The notes below the pieces were generated by a model, which was not told where the DNA came from, ran no database searches, and saw only the letters and a list, made by a program, of their open reading frames with translations. 64,000 nucleotides of DNA from Roridomyces roridus. Its lineage: Eukaryota > Basidiomycota > Agaricomycetes > Agaricales > Mycenaceae. The stretch covers positions 1,984,001 through 2,048,000 of the forward strand of contig JARKIF010000003.1 of the NCBI GenBank assembly GCA_029378245.1. The letters are read 5' to 3'. The position numbers and the translations under genes are program-made. Shown here piece by piece: positions 11,516 to 22,770 of the stretch (position 1 is the stretch's first letter; every line of letters begins with the position of its first letter).

Positions 11516-14030
11516 GTGGCGTTCTGGAAGTCGATCACAGGCCAGACGGCACCTGCCGTCGCGCCCGAGGCCACTTTCCCTGCGTCCTCCGCTTACAATA
11601 TCTCTTTTTCCCTCAATCTCACCGGTTTAATCGCATTTCCCTCTCGCGCCGCCTCGCGTCTTCTTGCCCGAATCCGACAGGCGGACGACTTTCTCTTCCA
11701 GGATGTAGCTCCAAGTGGGAGGACCGCCAAACCAGTTGCCAGGGCATCCGACCTCCCGCTGTTCCCTGGGCCGTATGGCTTCTTTCTGTCGGGGTATATG
11801 GTTGGCCTCATTGCATTGGTGGGTCAAGTCTTAACACAGCACCACACCTGCTTATTCCGACTATACAGGCCATCCTCATGCATAGAATACAGAACCTCGT
11901 CGTTCCACCCCGTTCCTCCAGCCGGTCACATCCCGCCCCACACGCTGTTGCCCACCGCTTTGTCGGTTACAGCACAGTTAGACGTATTTACCGATCGATA
12001 CTCCCCCTAAATCTCAACCGCACATCGACACGTCTGGCCTTCTTTCTGCCAACTCTGTATTTTCTCTGCAAGATGCTCCTCATATGGACAATCCTTCTCT
12101 TACAGACCGCCGAGTTGTTCCCTAGCTGGAACTCGGGATATATTCACGATCTGGGGCAATGGGTACAGCACATGGAAATGCATGAGATTTGCTGGCGCAC
12201 CTTTGCTTCAATCTGTGCTGCCTTCTCCATGGAAGCGTTCGTTCGTGGACTCGATGGTGGTGGTCTCGGGCTCATACATATGAACTCCAATACAACTCCA
12301 TTCAACTTGGTGAGTGTTCCCACATCTCCGAGAGTCAGTATTCTAATGGGGCTGTTTCGCGCTATTTAGATTGGCTATGCCTTTCTTCTTCATGTCTACT
12401 CATCCCCAATAACACATGTATTCAAGCCATCGCCCTCATCGCTTCCTTCGCGTCCTGACAAACACGTGATTGTCACCATTACAATCCCCCTCCTCCAGGT
12501 CACAGCGCTGCACCTGCTGGCTATAAAGAAGCGTTGGAGTAACCACAGGCTCGGTCCAACCGCCCTTTCTTCATTCCTCTCGCTTCTTCATTTCCATGCC
12601 ACCTTGTATTCCCACTTGACCGCCAAAAACACACCTCTCCCATTGATGCAGCCGAAGGTTGACCTGCCACTAACGCCTTCTTCGATCCTAGGCAACTTTG
12701 CTGCGCCCACACCGCCTCCCGTAGCACCAGTTCACGCACCAACGCCCCCAGCAAATCTCTATTCCCGGCCTACAGGCTCAGCCTCCTTCCCCCTTCTCAA
12801 CTATGTACCCAACGCATTCGAGACCGTCCTGATCCTCACCATCACCCTCACCGTCGTTCTGAACGCGCTCACCCAGCTCATTCTGACTGGAAGCGTTTCG
12901 CGACCGCTATTGGGATTGGGACTCCATGGCGGAGGCACGAGTGGCGCCTGGGTCTGGGCGCCCCCGTACGACGAAGACTGGGGAGTCGTTCTCCTCCGTG
13001 TGGGCACTGCATCGCTCGAAGCCACTGGTCTTCGTGGGTGGGGCAACGAGCTGCCGGCAATCAATGCTGCTTCGCCTCAGTACCCCGAGTATGGTGCGGC
13101 GCGTCTCGGCCCGAGCGGAGTTTTACACGTGTCCAACGGCTACGGTGCGGAACGGAGAAGCAAACGCCGTGGCCTGGCGAACGAAGTGAGGGAGGTCGAT
13201 GTTGGCGCGCATGGGGGATCCCGGGCATTCGGCGCCGACTTGATCAATTTCCCGTGGCTACAGGAAGCTTGGCGCTTTCTGACTGTGGCCTGGCAGATTG
13301 GCCGGGGATTTTTGGCTGGGTTGTGGACATTCATTGTTTCGGGAGGAAAGGTTCGAGGTCGACTTGGAGGCGATTTGGCTGTACCGAACGAGGTCGAAGA
13401 GGAGGAGGAGGAGGAAGGGGTTGATCAAGAAGACGCTGTGTATGGTCGTTTCTTGCGTCAAGAGGAGATCAGCGACGACGAAGACGACCCTGCTCCAGCG
13501 TGGGACCTTGGTGAAAGTTCTGAATCGGAGGGAGAGCATGAAGAAGACCAAGATCTAGGAGACGCTGAAGCAGTGGGCCTTTTTGCGGACCTTGGTGAAT
13601 CGACCTCGGCTCCAGTGCTGTTGGCACATATGGCCAGCGACAGGACCTCCCCTCTCACTCGCCGGCAATACGGGTCTCTATTAGACTCTCGGCCCTCGGC
13701 TCCGCAGGTGCCCTTGCGTGCGTTTTTCCCTCCTTTTGTGTTTTCAGACACTGAGGGAGTTCACAGCGGCTCGAGCGCCAGCGCAGCCACTCGATGAGGC
13801 GAGGAGGAACTGTGTCATTTGTGTCACCGACGCCAGATCAATTATCTGCTGGCCTTGCCGGTGTTTGTCAATGTGCGATGGGTGTAGGGAAGTGCTCGCG
13901 TCGCGGTCGACTGCATCGAAACACCGGTGCCCCTGCTGTAGACAAGTGTACGTCTTTCCAGCTCGACTGTGTGCGATGCTGACCTTGATCTTCTAGTGTG
14001 GAGGGTTACTCCCGTATATTTATTCCTTGA
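11516..14030 (+). CDS. Multi-pass membrane RING E3 ligase, Asi1/Asi3-like
   Basis: The protein has several hydrophobic spans, including one near LPTLYFLCKMLLIWTILLLQ, one around the VIVTITIPLLQV region, and a third at ETVLILTITLTVVLNALTQL. Next come a long acidic, poorly structured region and a C-terminal RING-HC finger: CVIC, then CRCLSMCDGC, then CPCC. The C terminus is VEGYSRIFIP, the tail layout of yeast Asi1/Asi3, inner-nuclear-membrane ligases that degrade mislocalised membrane proteins. Introns lie near 11818-11869, 12310-12369 and 13949-13996. The family-like frame opens with GTG (GTGGCG at 11516) in a Kozak-like setting. There is an in-frame stop at 11447 and no ATG between, so the true start is unsettled; the next in-frame ATG is about 95 codons on. 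Confidence 0.75.
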
Positions 14031-14232
14031 AGAGAGAATGTAACATTAGTGTACTAGGCGATTGAACACTTAATTTGATGGAATCACTGTTCCCGTCAAA
14101 ATCCCAACTTGTCCTTGCTCCACGCGCTTGAGAATTGGAGCAGATTCAGCTGACCCTGAACTATCCCTGGAGCGAAGCGACCATGCGCGACGACGCGTTT
14201 CCCGACTTCTCGACAGCTGCCGCTGGGACCCA

Positions 14233-14239
14233 TATATAT
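14233..14239 (+). promoter_or_regulatory. TATA-like box before the GH79 gene
   Basis: TATATAT lies 33 bp upstream of the ATG at 14272. The spacing is short for a TATA box measured to a start codon, so this is tentative. Confidence 0.3.
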
Positions 14240-14271
14240 TCGTGGTTCCTTGAATTGCCCGCGGCCTTGCC

Positions 14272-16164
14272 ATGCTGCTAATTCTCTCGTCTGTCCTACT
14301 GCTCTCCTCGGTTCGCGCCCAGACGTTGACGGTCTCTGTGCCGCTCTCTGCGCCTACTGCAGCTCCGACGCTCAGTCCCAGTCTCTTTTCGCTGTCCATC
14401 GAACAGGATGCATGGACCGACTGGGCCGGGACAGACTCTGACAACACTTACCTCGTTAATGTGCTTGATAATCTGAAGGAACGCACCGGGGAACCTCCGT
14501 GGTTTCGTATTGGTGCAGATTCTGAGGACAGGACGAATTTCAATCCGGCGGTCGAGGTTGGTCGACTCGATGAGAATATTACAGAGGCTGAACTGCTGTT
14601 TCTAGTTCTCCCAAACTGTCTCCAGTGTGGCCAGCGTCGCCACTCCCTACCCAGAGGCAGCCGCTGTCATCGTCGGGGAGGGCTTCTATCAAGTCGCAGA
14701 ACACCTTCCTCCAGGTAAGTGATGGCTTTGCACGAGAAGCCGTTCTTAACTTGTGACTCCAGGTACTAATGTAGTATGGGGTGTCAACTTGCGGGAACAG
14801 AACATGACTGCCGCAGTTCTGGAGGCAGCTGCGATCAAGAAGGCATTCGACTCTGAAGCAATGAAGCAGGCTCATGTAACTTTGAAGTTCATCGAGATTG
14901 GAAACGAACCAGACTTGTATGTCAACGATGCGGGGTTCAGTCCTGCGAATTGGACGGTGGCAACATTCGTGCAATCGTGAGACTCCTTTCTATGCCAGCT
15001 GAATGTCTACTCATTTGTCTGCCAGATGGACCGATTTCGCTGCAAACATCAGTCAGGCAGGCGTCGTTGGGGCTGATTCTTCTCAGCCGAAATTCTTTGG
15101 CCCTTCCTTTGCTGGTGTTTCTCATACAGCAACCTCGTTCTCGCCCCTCGGCGTTTTCACTCAAGGCATCTTGGACACACCTCAAGGGTCTCTGCTTACG
15201 ACGTATTCGCAACATCATTATCAGTGCAAGTTTCTAGGCCACCCGCTTCTTCCTCTCTCACCTTGGACCCAGGTGGTGCAGGAGAGATACTCACCGACAT
15301 CGTGGTCAAAGCGAATATCCGCAGTAACATAACCCAGCTACTGGGGGATATCGCGCTCGTCAAGTCGCATGGCCTGGATTACGTGCTAGGGTTCGTATAT
15401 TCATCTCCGAAAGGCCTGTCTTGGACTGATTTTCCTCTAGGGAAACTAATTCCTGCTTCGGGCACGGGGCGGTGAACACCAGCAACGTCGGTGGAATCGC
15501 CATATGGACGCTCGACTATCTGTTCTTCGCTGGCCAGTCCGGTGTATCGCGAGCCTTCTTTCATCAAGGAATCGGGTATAAATACAATATGGCAAGTCTA
15601 TTTCCATTTTTTGACTTGCCGTCGGTCTTGATGAGTTCTGTAGGTCCAGCCCGTAACGCTCACGCGCTCCCCCATTGACGGGTCGCCTCTCGATCCTCCG
15701 CTACCTCCGCACGTCCAGCCTGCATACCACGCGGCTCTAGTGGCCGCGGAGGCCATTGGGTCTTCCGGATCGACGAGTAGCGTTGAACTTGACTTTGACG
15801 ATGATGCAGTGTCGGGATATGCGTTCTACGAGGACGGGGCGCTCAAACGCGCCGTCTTGATTAATCACAATATGTTCTTTGCGGCCAGCGGAGTTGCTCG
15901 TGGTGTCAAGACTATTTCCCTTGGAAATACCACGGTCGGTGTTAAGAGGTTGTTCATACCGTACGTCACTTTTGCCTTGCTTCATTTCATGCTGAAAGCG
16001 TCTATGTCTATCGTAGATCGGCCGACTCTACTTCTGGTTTGCTGTGGGCTGGGCAGAGTTTCGACGGTCCTGATGGGAAAGCGGACGGGAAAGTTGTGGT
16101 AGAATCGTCGAATGCCAGTGCTGTGGCTCTCCATGACACCGAAGTAGTACTAGTGTTTTTCTGA
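14272..16164 (+). CDS. GH79 glycosidase (beta-glucuronidase type), secreted
   Basis: The N terminus (MLLILSSVLLLSSVRAQ) is a signal peptide. The mature part starts with the family's entry segment (FSLSIEQDAWTDWAG), then PPWFRIGADSEDRTNF, and IEIGNEPDLYV with the likely acid/base Glu. Later GETNSCFGHGAVN holds the likely nucleophile Glu, and a small beta-sandwich domain ends the protein. Fungal GH79 enzymes act on glucuronic or 4-O-methyl-glucuronic acid residues of arabinogalactan proteins and related glycans; the exact substrate cannot be read here. Introns include 14550-14600 (GTTGGT...TTCTAG) and several small ones further on. The downstream GETN exon starts right after a GTTCGT...CTCTAG intron near 15390-15442. 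Confidence 0.83.
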
Positions 16165-16330
16165 ATGAATGAGACTCCGAACTCGGTGTAGTAGAGATCC
16201 GATCCTTGATGGGTTGATTACATACAGTCCTGGCCATTGCTCTTGACCGCAACCACGAACTGAGGACACTGACCCCGACGGCTACCCCCGCGTATCGGCG
16301 CGGCGGAGTTATGCAGCAGGAAAGGCCAAA

Positions 16331-17532
16331 ATGGTCCGTACGCAGCATGATAGGTTGGTGGCGTCCGTCTGGCCAAATACTTTTTATCGGGCTGAATCGG
16401 GAGTCAAGCTGGCGCGGGTGGCGGCCTCATCGCCAGTGTGGCGACCTGTCCTCTCGATGTCGTCAAGACAAAGCTGCAGGCGCAGCGCGCGGTTCAAGGA
16501 CATCATACATATGAAGGGATTTTAGGCGAGTTCGGATCTCTCCTCTTTTTTGCGCTCGTTCAACTTGCATTCAACAGATATCGTCAAGTCCATTTTCAGA
16601 CATGATGGCTTACGAGGCTTTTACCGCGGCTTGGGTCCAACAATTTTAGGTTACCTACCGACATGGGCCATTTACTTTTCTGTCTACGATGGAATCAAGA
16701 CTGCTTTCGGGGAAGCACCTTTGGGGTCGCAGGAAAGATTATATCCTGCAGCCCAAGTCAAAGGATACCAGCCGGTCATGCGAGAACATCCCTGGTCTCT
16801 ACACATTCTTTCCGCTATGGTTGCCGGAGCCACAAGCACCATCTGTACGAATCCATTCTGGGTTATTAAAACACGGTTCATGGTGCGGTCCCTTGGCTCT
16901 TCATCTCGACGCCGTCTCACCTGTGCCAGACGCAATCGAGAGCAGAAGTCAGATACAGGCACACTTTAGATGCAGCCCTTACAATCTACCGCTCGGAGGG
17001 TGCGAGCGCGTTCTACCGCGGCCTCGTTCCCAGCCTCCTCGGCATCACCCACGTCGCTGTGCAATTTCCGCTATACGAGCAGCTCAAGCTCTGGGCGCGT
17101 ACGTTGTATTTCTTATCTTTGAAAATGTGCACATGCCGATGTGTGATGCAGAGGCTGGTTCCCAAGCTCCCCTGTCCAATCAGTCCATCCTTCTTTGCTC
17201 AGCCGTGGCCAAGATGACGGCGTCTGTGGTCACTTACCCGCACGAGGTCGTACGCACCCGTATGCAGACCCACCGTCGGCCTTTGGCAGAATCGTCGGAT
17301 GGCCTCATCAACCGCATAGACCGTGGGGGTATCGGGGCAACGACCAGGAAACTTGTCTTGACCGAGGGCTGGAGGAGTTTGTACAAGGGATTGTCGGTCA
17401 ACCTCTTCCGTACCGTCCCAAACAGTGCGGTCACCATGTTGACGTCAGTCTCCTCTCCATTGCATCTTTTCCATCTGACTCGTTTGCAGATACGAGCTGC
17501 TGATGAGACACCTCTATCGGACACCTCGTTAA
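16331..17532 (+). CDS. Mitochondrial carrier, NAD+/pyrimidine nucleotide type (Ndt1/Rim2-like)
   Basis: All three carrier signature repeats are visible: TCPLDVVKTKLQAQ, TNPFWVIKTRFM and TYPHEVVRTRMQ. Each is followed by a GFYRG/AFYRG/SLYKG helix start. The second signature with Trp-Val-Ile and the segment ILGYLPTWAIYFSVYD resemble the yeast mitochondrial NAD+ carriers (Yia6/Yea6). The related pyrimidine carrier Rim2 is the main alternative. The start ATG at 16331 was chosen because a 23-nt first exon (MVRTQHD), after a 50-nt intron at 16354-16403, joins in frame to GLIASVATCPLDVVKT. The intron after YEGIL starts GCGAGT, so it is GC-AG. The last intron near 17442-17490 leads to a tail ending HLYRTPR. 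Confidence 0.82.
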
Positions 17533-17976
17533 CATCTTAGATTCATGTTGTACTACGTTATTCGCTTTCCTTATAAAAGCTCTCTTTCTTCAAAAATGTT
17601 TTATTCATTATGTCCCATAGTAGCGTCCAGCCCAAATGGTAAGATACAAAGGAGTGTGGGACGAGGTGCGCACTGACGCTCGAGTTGGAAAAGGAAGTCT
17701 GCAAGACGCGTGTCAAGAAGAGGTTGTACAGGGGGATGGCAATGCCTTGGTAAACGAGCGGGCATGGATAAAGAGCGGATGCGAAGCTAGAGCTCGCGAA
17801 AAACGACACCTGGTAATATTTCGAGGGTCCGTAGGTGCAAATGTGCGAAGGGGAAGTGAATAAGTAAAACACGGAAAGACTATATAATGTCAAGGAGACA
17901 GTAAAGATACAGACCCGCGACAAACGCAAACCGATGTCAGAAAGGAAGCGAGCAGTCGGAGGAGGTTGGAACCTCT
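17533..17976. other. Convergent intergenic region, probably two 3' UTRs
   Basis: This 444-bp stretch separates the stops of the carrier (plus) and the membrane protein (minus). A 140-codon hydrophobic minus-strand frame crosses it, but it starts only at a TTG overlapping the neighbour's stop. I see no convincing gene. Confidence 0.4.
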
Positions 17977-19401
17977 TCAACGTGGGTGATCATGAATGGT
18001 GTCGCCGCTATCGCTGAGCGTCTCTACCCGCACTCCTCTCGAGGATCCCACGCTCCTGATGTCCCTTCCTTCATCAGCCAACTCCCGTTCAAGAAGTTCA
18101 TCGTTCGTCTCGGGGTTATCATTCTCCGGGCTGTCGCCTTCTTCTACCGGTTGGCCTGCAAAGTCAGGTTTCCGCAGAGCTTTCCTGAAGGCGTCGGCCA
18201 TGATAGCGGCGTCTGCTCCCGAAAAAGGCCCTGAATCGCCGGCACTAGCTGCGCGAGAAATCGTCGAAGCTCCGTCTGGCGATACAACACTCGGTGCACC
18301 CTGACCATGGGACGTGGCGGTGCTCGCATGTCGCCCTGGAACGGCAGCACCGGCGAGGAGGGGGGAACCCACGGACTGGCCAGTGTTGGCCATCATCGGC
18401 GAATTGGATCCCATCGAGTGCCGGTTGGAATCCAGGGCATTCCGTCGGCGTATCCTCCGCATGATGAAGAATGCCAGGACACATGTCGTGGCAATTGCGA
18501 GGAAACCAAGGACAACGATGACCGCGATTGCCCAGTGCGGGAAGTTGGAGCCACTACCGCTGGTTTGGACTCCACCTGTGCTTGCGGAACCAGGCACGCC
18601 AGAGGAGGAACGTCCAGATCCAGGCAACGTGGGGCCGACAGTGGTGAGCGACGTCACTGAGGGAGCCGCAGCAGTTGCCGATGCCGACGCAGCGGCTGCC
18701 GACGTTGAAGCCATCGCGGCAAGGACAGAGTCGGCGAACGTCGTCTCTGTGGATCGGCGTCAGAGCTGAGATTAGAAAAGTAGCAAAGACACTCACGGAC
18801 GGCACTGAACGTTGATTGAGGTTTCTGGGAGCCATCGAGCGGTTCATCATTCCGCGACATGATCCAGAAGAACGGATACGAGATATTGGTGCCATCCCAG
18901 TTGGTACCTCGGTCGCCCCACCAGGAGTCGTTGACCTGGGCCGTGATGTAGCCGGAGCGGCCCTTGGGGTTGGTAACGTTGGGATAGAAGAGGATTTGTT
19001 CGAGCGAGTCGCCGTGGAAGAGGTATATGTTGACTTTCTCCGTCTGCGTGAACGCTGGAAGATTCGAGTTCCAGACGAAGGCGGCCCATTGGTGCTGGGG
19101 TATTAGAGTGTTGGCATTGGGAAAGCACGATACGACGTCATTGCCAGAGCCGATCTCGCAGGTGGTTTTGGCCTTGTCTGAGGGCGTTTAGAACATGCCG
19201 GGATGGAGGAGAAGGGTGGATGTGCTCACCAACGTCGCCCTGGTCGGTAACAGTCTGTCTGGCCATTATTTTTGAAGTGCTTCCACCACGCGGCTGGAGA
19301 GGAGGGTGTAGGGTACGCCTCCGCTTGAACGACCGGGGAGTGGTCTCGGGAGCAGGAGTCTGCTCCGGCCAAAGGTTGTTTTGGGAAGGAGTCGCAGACA
19401 T
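17977..19401 (-). CDS. Single-pass membrane protein with extracellular domain and long tail
   Basis: Spliced, the protein starts MSATPSQNNLWPEQ and has a Cys-containing folded domain (TTCEIGSGNDVVSC, HQWAAFVWNSNLPAF, VNIYLFHGD, GYITAQVNDSWWGDRG). Next are an Ala/Ser/Thr-rich linker and one clear membrane span (AIAVIVVLGFLAIATTCVLA). A basic stop-transfer RRIRRRN follows, then about 150 residues of acidic, Ser-rich cytosolic tail. This layout resembles fungal surface-anchored or sensor proteins of unknown role. No obvious N-terminal signal peptide precedes the folded domain, which is odd for the implied topology and may mean that a 5' exon is mispredicted. Introns near 19176-19230 and 18734-18795 connect the exons. 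I do not recognise a named family. Confidence 0.6.
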
Positions 19402-19853
19402 GGGATGGCTGTGGATTTCTAGCAGGTGCTCGTGAGGGTGGGAGTGGAGTGAAATTAGAGGTAGGGATGGATGGTCATAATCCGGGCCTCCTGGACGGAA
19501 TTAAGGTAGGTGCAGGGACCAGTACCTTGCTGGCAGCGAGAACGGGGTCGCGGGTCGGGCGACGGCGAGGAGACTGAGAGCAAGAGAGCACAAACAGCAA
19601 CTAACAACACCCCGGAGATATTTCTTTTCCTTATTATTTTGGTTGACGACGAAATACATATTCTTTGCTCTAACGTCGTCTAGTGCTCAGCGAGGTTGCG
19701 CAGCACACTCGATGTAAAAAGGCGCTCGAGAAAATTGCAAAAGATGCCAATTGGGACTAGCCTAGGCCCATCATAGCTCTCCATCTGACTGTCCCGGTGG
19801 CTTTTCATTAAGTGCACGGCCGGAGGCCGCAGAAGGCAGCGAGAACCCACCTC
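19402..19853. other. Divergent intergenic region
   Basis: This stretch lies between two divergent starts (19401 minus and 19854 plus) and so holds both promoters. I see no coding signal in it. Confidence 0.4.
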
Positions 19854-22118
19854 ATGGCCAACGCCGGCTACACCAACTTGTTGGCGCATCTTCACAATCC
19901 ATCGACATCTCTCCCCCTGTCGACTATCCAATCCGCTCTTGCACATCACCTTGCCAAGCTCTCCCCCCTCCCGACGCCTCTGGCTGCGATAGCCGTGTCT
20001 TCGCCGCTTTTCTCGGTCCATCCGTTCTCTCACCCAAAGCTCCAGGCTTTGTCCACCGCGTTCCGACATGCGACGCATCTGAAATATCGAGACTGCAAGG
20101 ACAGCAATGTAGGCACTTCGGTGTTTGCGAGGAGCACCAAAACGCGTGTCAAACAGTGGGCAAACGCCGTTCTGAAAGGAATCAAAGGCGGACACCCTGT
20201 CCTTAGATTGGCTTGCTGTGGTGGTCTTTTGGCTGGGCTGGACGATATCAAGGCTGCAGAGCATCTGGATATTCCGCGGTCACCGCTCGAAGATGAGACG
20301 GTCATCTCCGTGGCCGAGTCCATGGACCTTTATTCGCGCATTGCTTCGGAATGGGAGGCCGAGTTTCGCCCAGTGGGAGATGGTGAGTGCCATTTGCTCC
20401 GAAGAACAAGAAACTAATTTCTCTCAGTCGACACTATGACCCTGGCGCTCATACTCGCGTCCCAGTCCCTGGTGTTGGTTGCTCCGGGGAAACTAGGGGC
20501 TCTCCCTTTAGCCGTTCTCACCGAACTCCTCACACGCACCATCGTGACCACCTTTGCCTCTGGGTCGTTCCTGTCCCCCGCAAGTACCTTTTCCCAGTCG
20601 ATATATTCGTTCTGATCCGTCTTGCAGTCGTCATCATCCACTTTGAGTGCAACCGATGCATCTCCTCTCATGGAATTTATAGCACAGATGTCAAAGTTGA
20701 CTGCCCTGAGTGTTTCCGTGCTTTGCGAGACCCGGCCAGCCGAGGGCATGGCTGCTGCTGCCGCGACTTTGCAGACTCTTCGTCCGGTTTCAAAAAGACT
20801 GGAAACGGACTGGAGTCGGAACCCTCTCGCCGAGGTCTCTCCAGATCACGCGGCTCTGGTTTGGAAGACGTTTAAGACACTCTTGTTCGCGAATATCATG
20901 ATCTCGGATGCCATCCTCTCCGCGTCCATCTTTATTCCCCCGCCAATATATGCCACAACACATGATCTCAGACCGTCTGGCTTCGCCCTGACAGTACTGC
21001 ACACACTCTCGGACTTGTCGTTTGTCGTATCCCAATTCGGTGGTGTGACGACCACGGCGTCGCCGGGATTCGTAGAGCTGAAGAAGACATTTTACCTGGC
21101 TCTGGATATCCTGTCGAAAAACGCCGAGGAAAGTGATACCTTCGTGCGCGAATTGTGTCTTTCTGTTCAGGATTGGAAAAGTCGCGGAAATCAAGAGTCT
21201 GGTATGTCGCAATGTTCGCATATCTTTCAAATTACTCACCAAATCCAGATGTACAGGCTAAATTGGCCTACGCGCTGACATCTATTGAACAACTCGTCCC
21301 TGTGTTGAACGTCGATTGTATCCAGTCTTGCGCCTTACCTCTCGCGCTTCCGTGCGTGTCTCTGTGGTATTTTAACCATCGTTCTTAATACCCTCTCAGG
21401 CATTTATCCGACCCCACGCATCGCGAGACGTACGAATCCAGCCACTCGGTGGTTTTGGCCATATTCGCCTCGCATGCCGACCATCATGCAGCGAAGAGCG
21501 ATGTCTCAGATGGGCCCAGCTTCACCGAACGTCTCGTGCCTTTCTACGCCCACTGTCTTATGGAGGTGCGGTACTTGCCTTTCGAATCAACTGTTTCTTA
21601 TTGATTTACAGAACTCCATCGACGGCAGGCTGAACACCCCGCAGCTCCGACTAGCATTCGCTTCGCTCGTGAGGAGTGCTAGCACTAGCGCCCACCGCGG
21701 TGGTGATCTCATCGACAGCAACTACACCTTAGCGTGGTACTGTGTCGACGCACTCCTGGACATTAGTGATCATCTGTCAGACCAGGATGCGGAGAGACTA
21801 CACCGACTACGCCTAACACTCATTTCCGCGGTGCCTTCGCTTCCCCTGAAGCTCCTGCCGCCGGTGCTAGAGGTGATTCGGACCTTCCTCGTTGCCGACG
21901 GTTCACAGCCGGACAAGCTGCAAGAGCTTGTTGATGCGACGTTTGAAGAGATCTCTCAGAGGGTCGGCGATGTCGAGAAGCAGTATGCGCTGCGGTGGTG
22001 GGCTTCGTTTTTGAGGGGAGAAGAGAGTGCAGGGGATTTTCCCAGAAGGAGGGCGCGGGGGTACGAGTCGTACGGGTGGGACATGTATGGGGACAGCGAC
22101 TTTGGATCAGCGTCCTAG
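19854..22118 (+). CDS. Large helical protein, family uncertain (peroxin-8-like possible)
   Basis: The start MANAGYTNLLAHLHNP at 19854 is the first ATG in a long open frame. The protein is rich in Leu/Ala helices without membrane spans (SLPLSTIQSALAHHLAKL, HPVLRLACCGGLLAGL, TPQLRLAFASLVRSAS, KLLPPVLEVIRTFL) and ends in an acidic, Gly/Arg-rich tail YGDSDFGSAS. Introns include ones near 20383-20426, 21201-21248, 21354-21400 and 21565-21611. The junction around 20530-20628 is ambiguous: an intron starting GTGACC at about 20550 keeps the frame. HEAT-like repeats are likely. Fungal Pex8 is one candidate family by general look only, and no PTS1 signal is present at the C terminus. Treat it as a conserved unknown. 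Confidence 0.55.
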
Positions 22119-22770
22119 TAGTACTGTCGCTGAACAATCATCCATTACCTGTTCAAGGCTTACACACCCCTCGTCGCTCTTCCCAGTTTTTGAGCTCAGC
22201 CTCTAATTCGCACATTGCATACTCGCCGAAAATGGATTCCAGTGGTGTCCGCTTCCACCGCGGCGCTTGTATTCTACCCCTTCGGGAACCCTGCAACACC
22301 GTCCCGTATTTTCACCCACGCCCATCTGCGAAGCATCACTCAAGGCTCTTCTTGGGTTCCAAGTCTCACATGGCGGTGGGCAACATACTCGCCGAATGGA
22401 CTCGTGCGTGCCTGGAACACAAACAGACTTGAATCGTTTTCAAGTTCGCAATGCGCATCACCGCGACCGCTTAGATTGTATCCTCTGCCACATGGTAAAG
22501 AAGGTGAGATCGATGAGAGGACAGGGCGCAATCTGGCGCAATACACGAATAAGGACCCCGGTTCCTCAGCTGGCTTGAACAAGTCTTGAAGACATTCCAG
22601 CTCCTTCCTCAACTGTCCGCCTTTTGCTGATCTCTCCCAAAGAAAGACCTGCGTGGGTAGAGCGTGTGAGACATCCCAAAAAGGTACGGATAGAACCAAG
22701 AGTGACTGATAGGCATCTTTGGGCTCTTCTATAAATCGGAGTCATCCAGAACGATCGGCCGGTTCTTTGC
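22119..22770. other. Intergenic, no supported gene
   Basis: Several short overlapping frames of 70-145 codons occur, but none shows a recognisable motif or intron structure. The right end is the promoter of the following phosphatase-like gene. Confidence 0.4.

Noticed and set aside
17558..17980. Hydrophobic 140-codon minus frame after the membrane-protein gene
   Set aside because: It starts only with a TTG overlapping the neighbour's stop and lies where a 3' UTR is expected.
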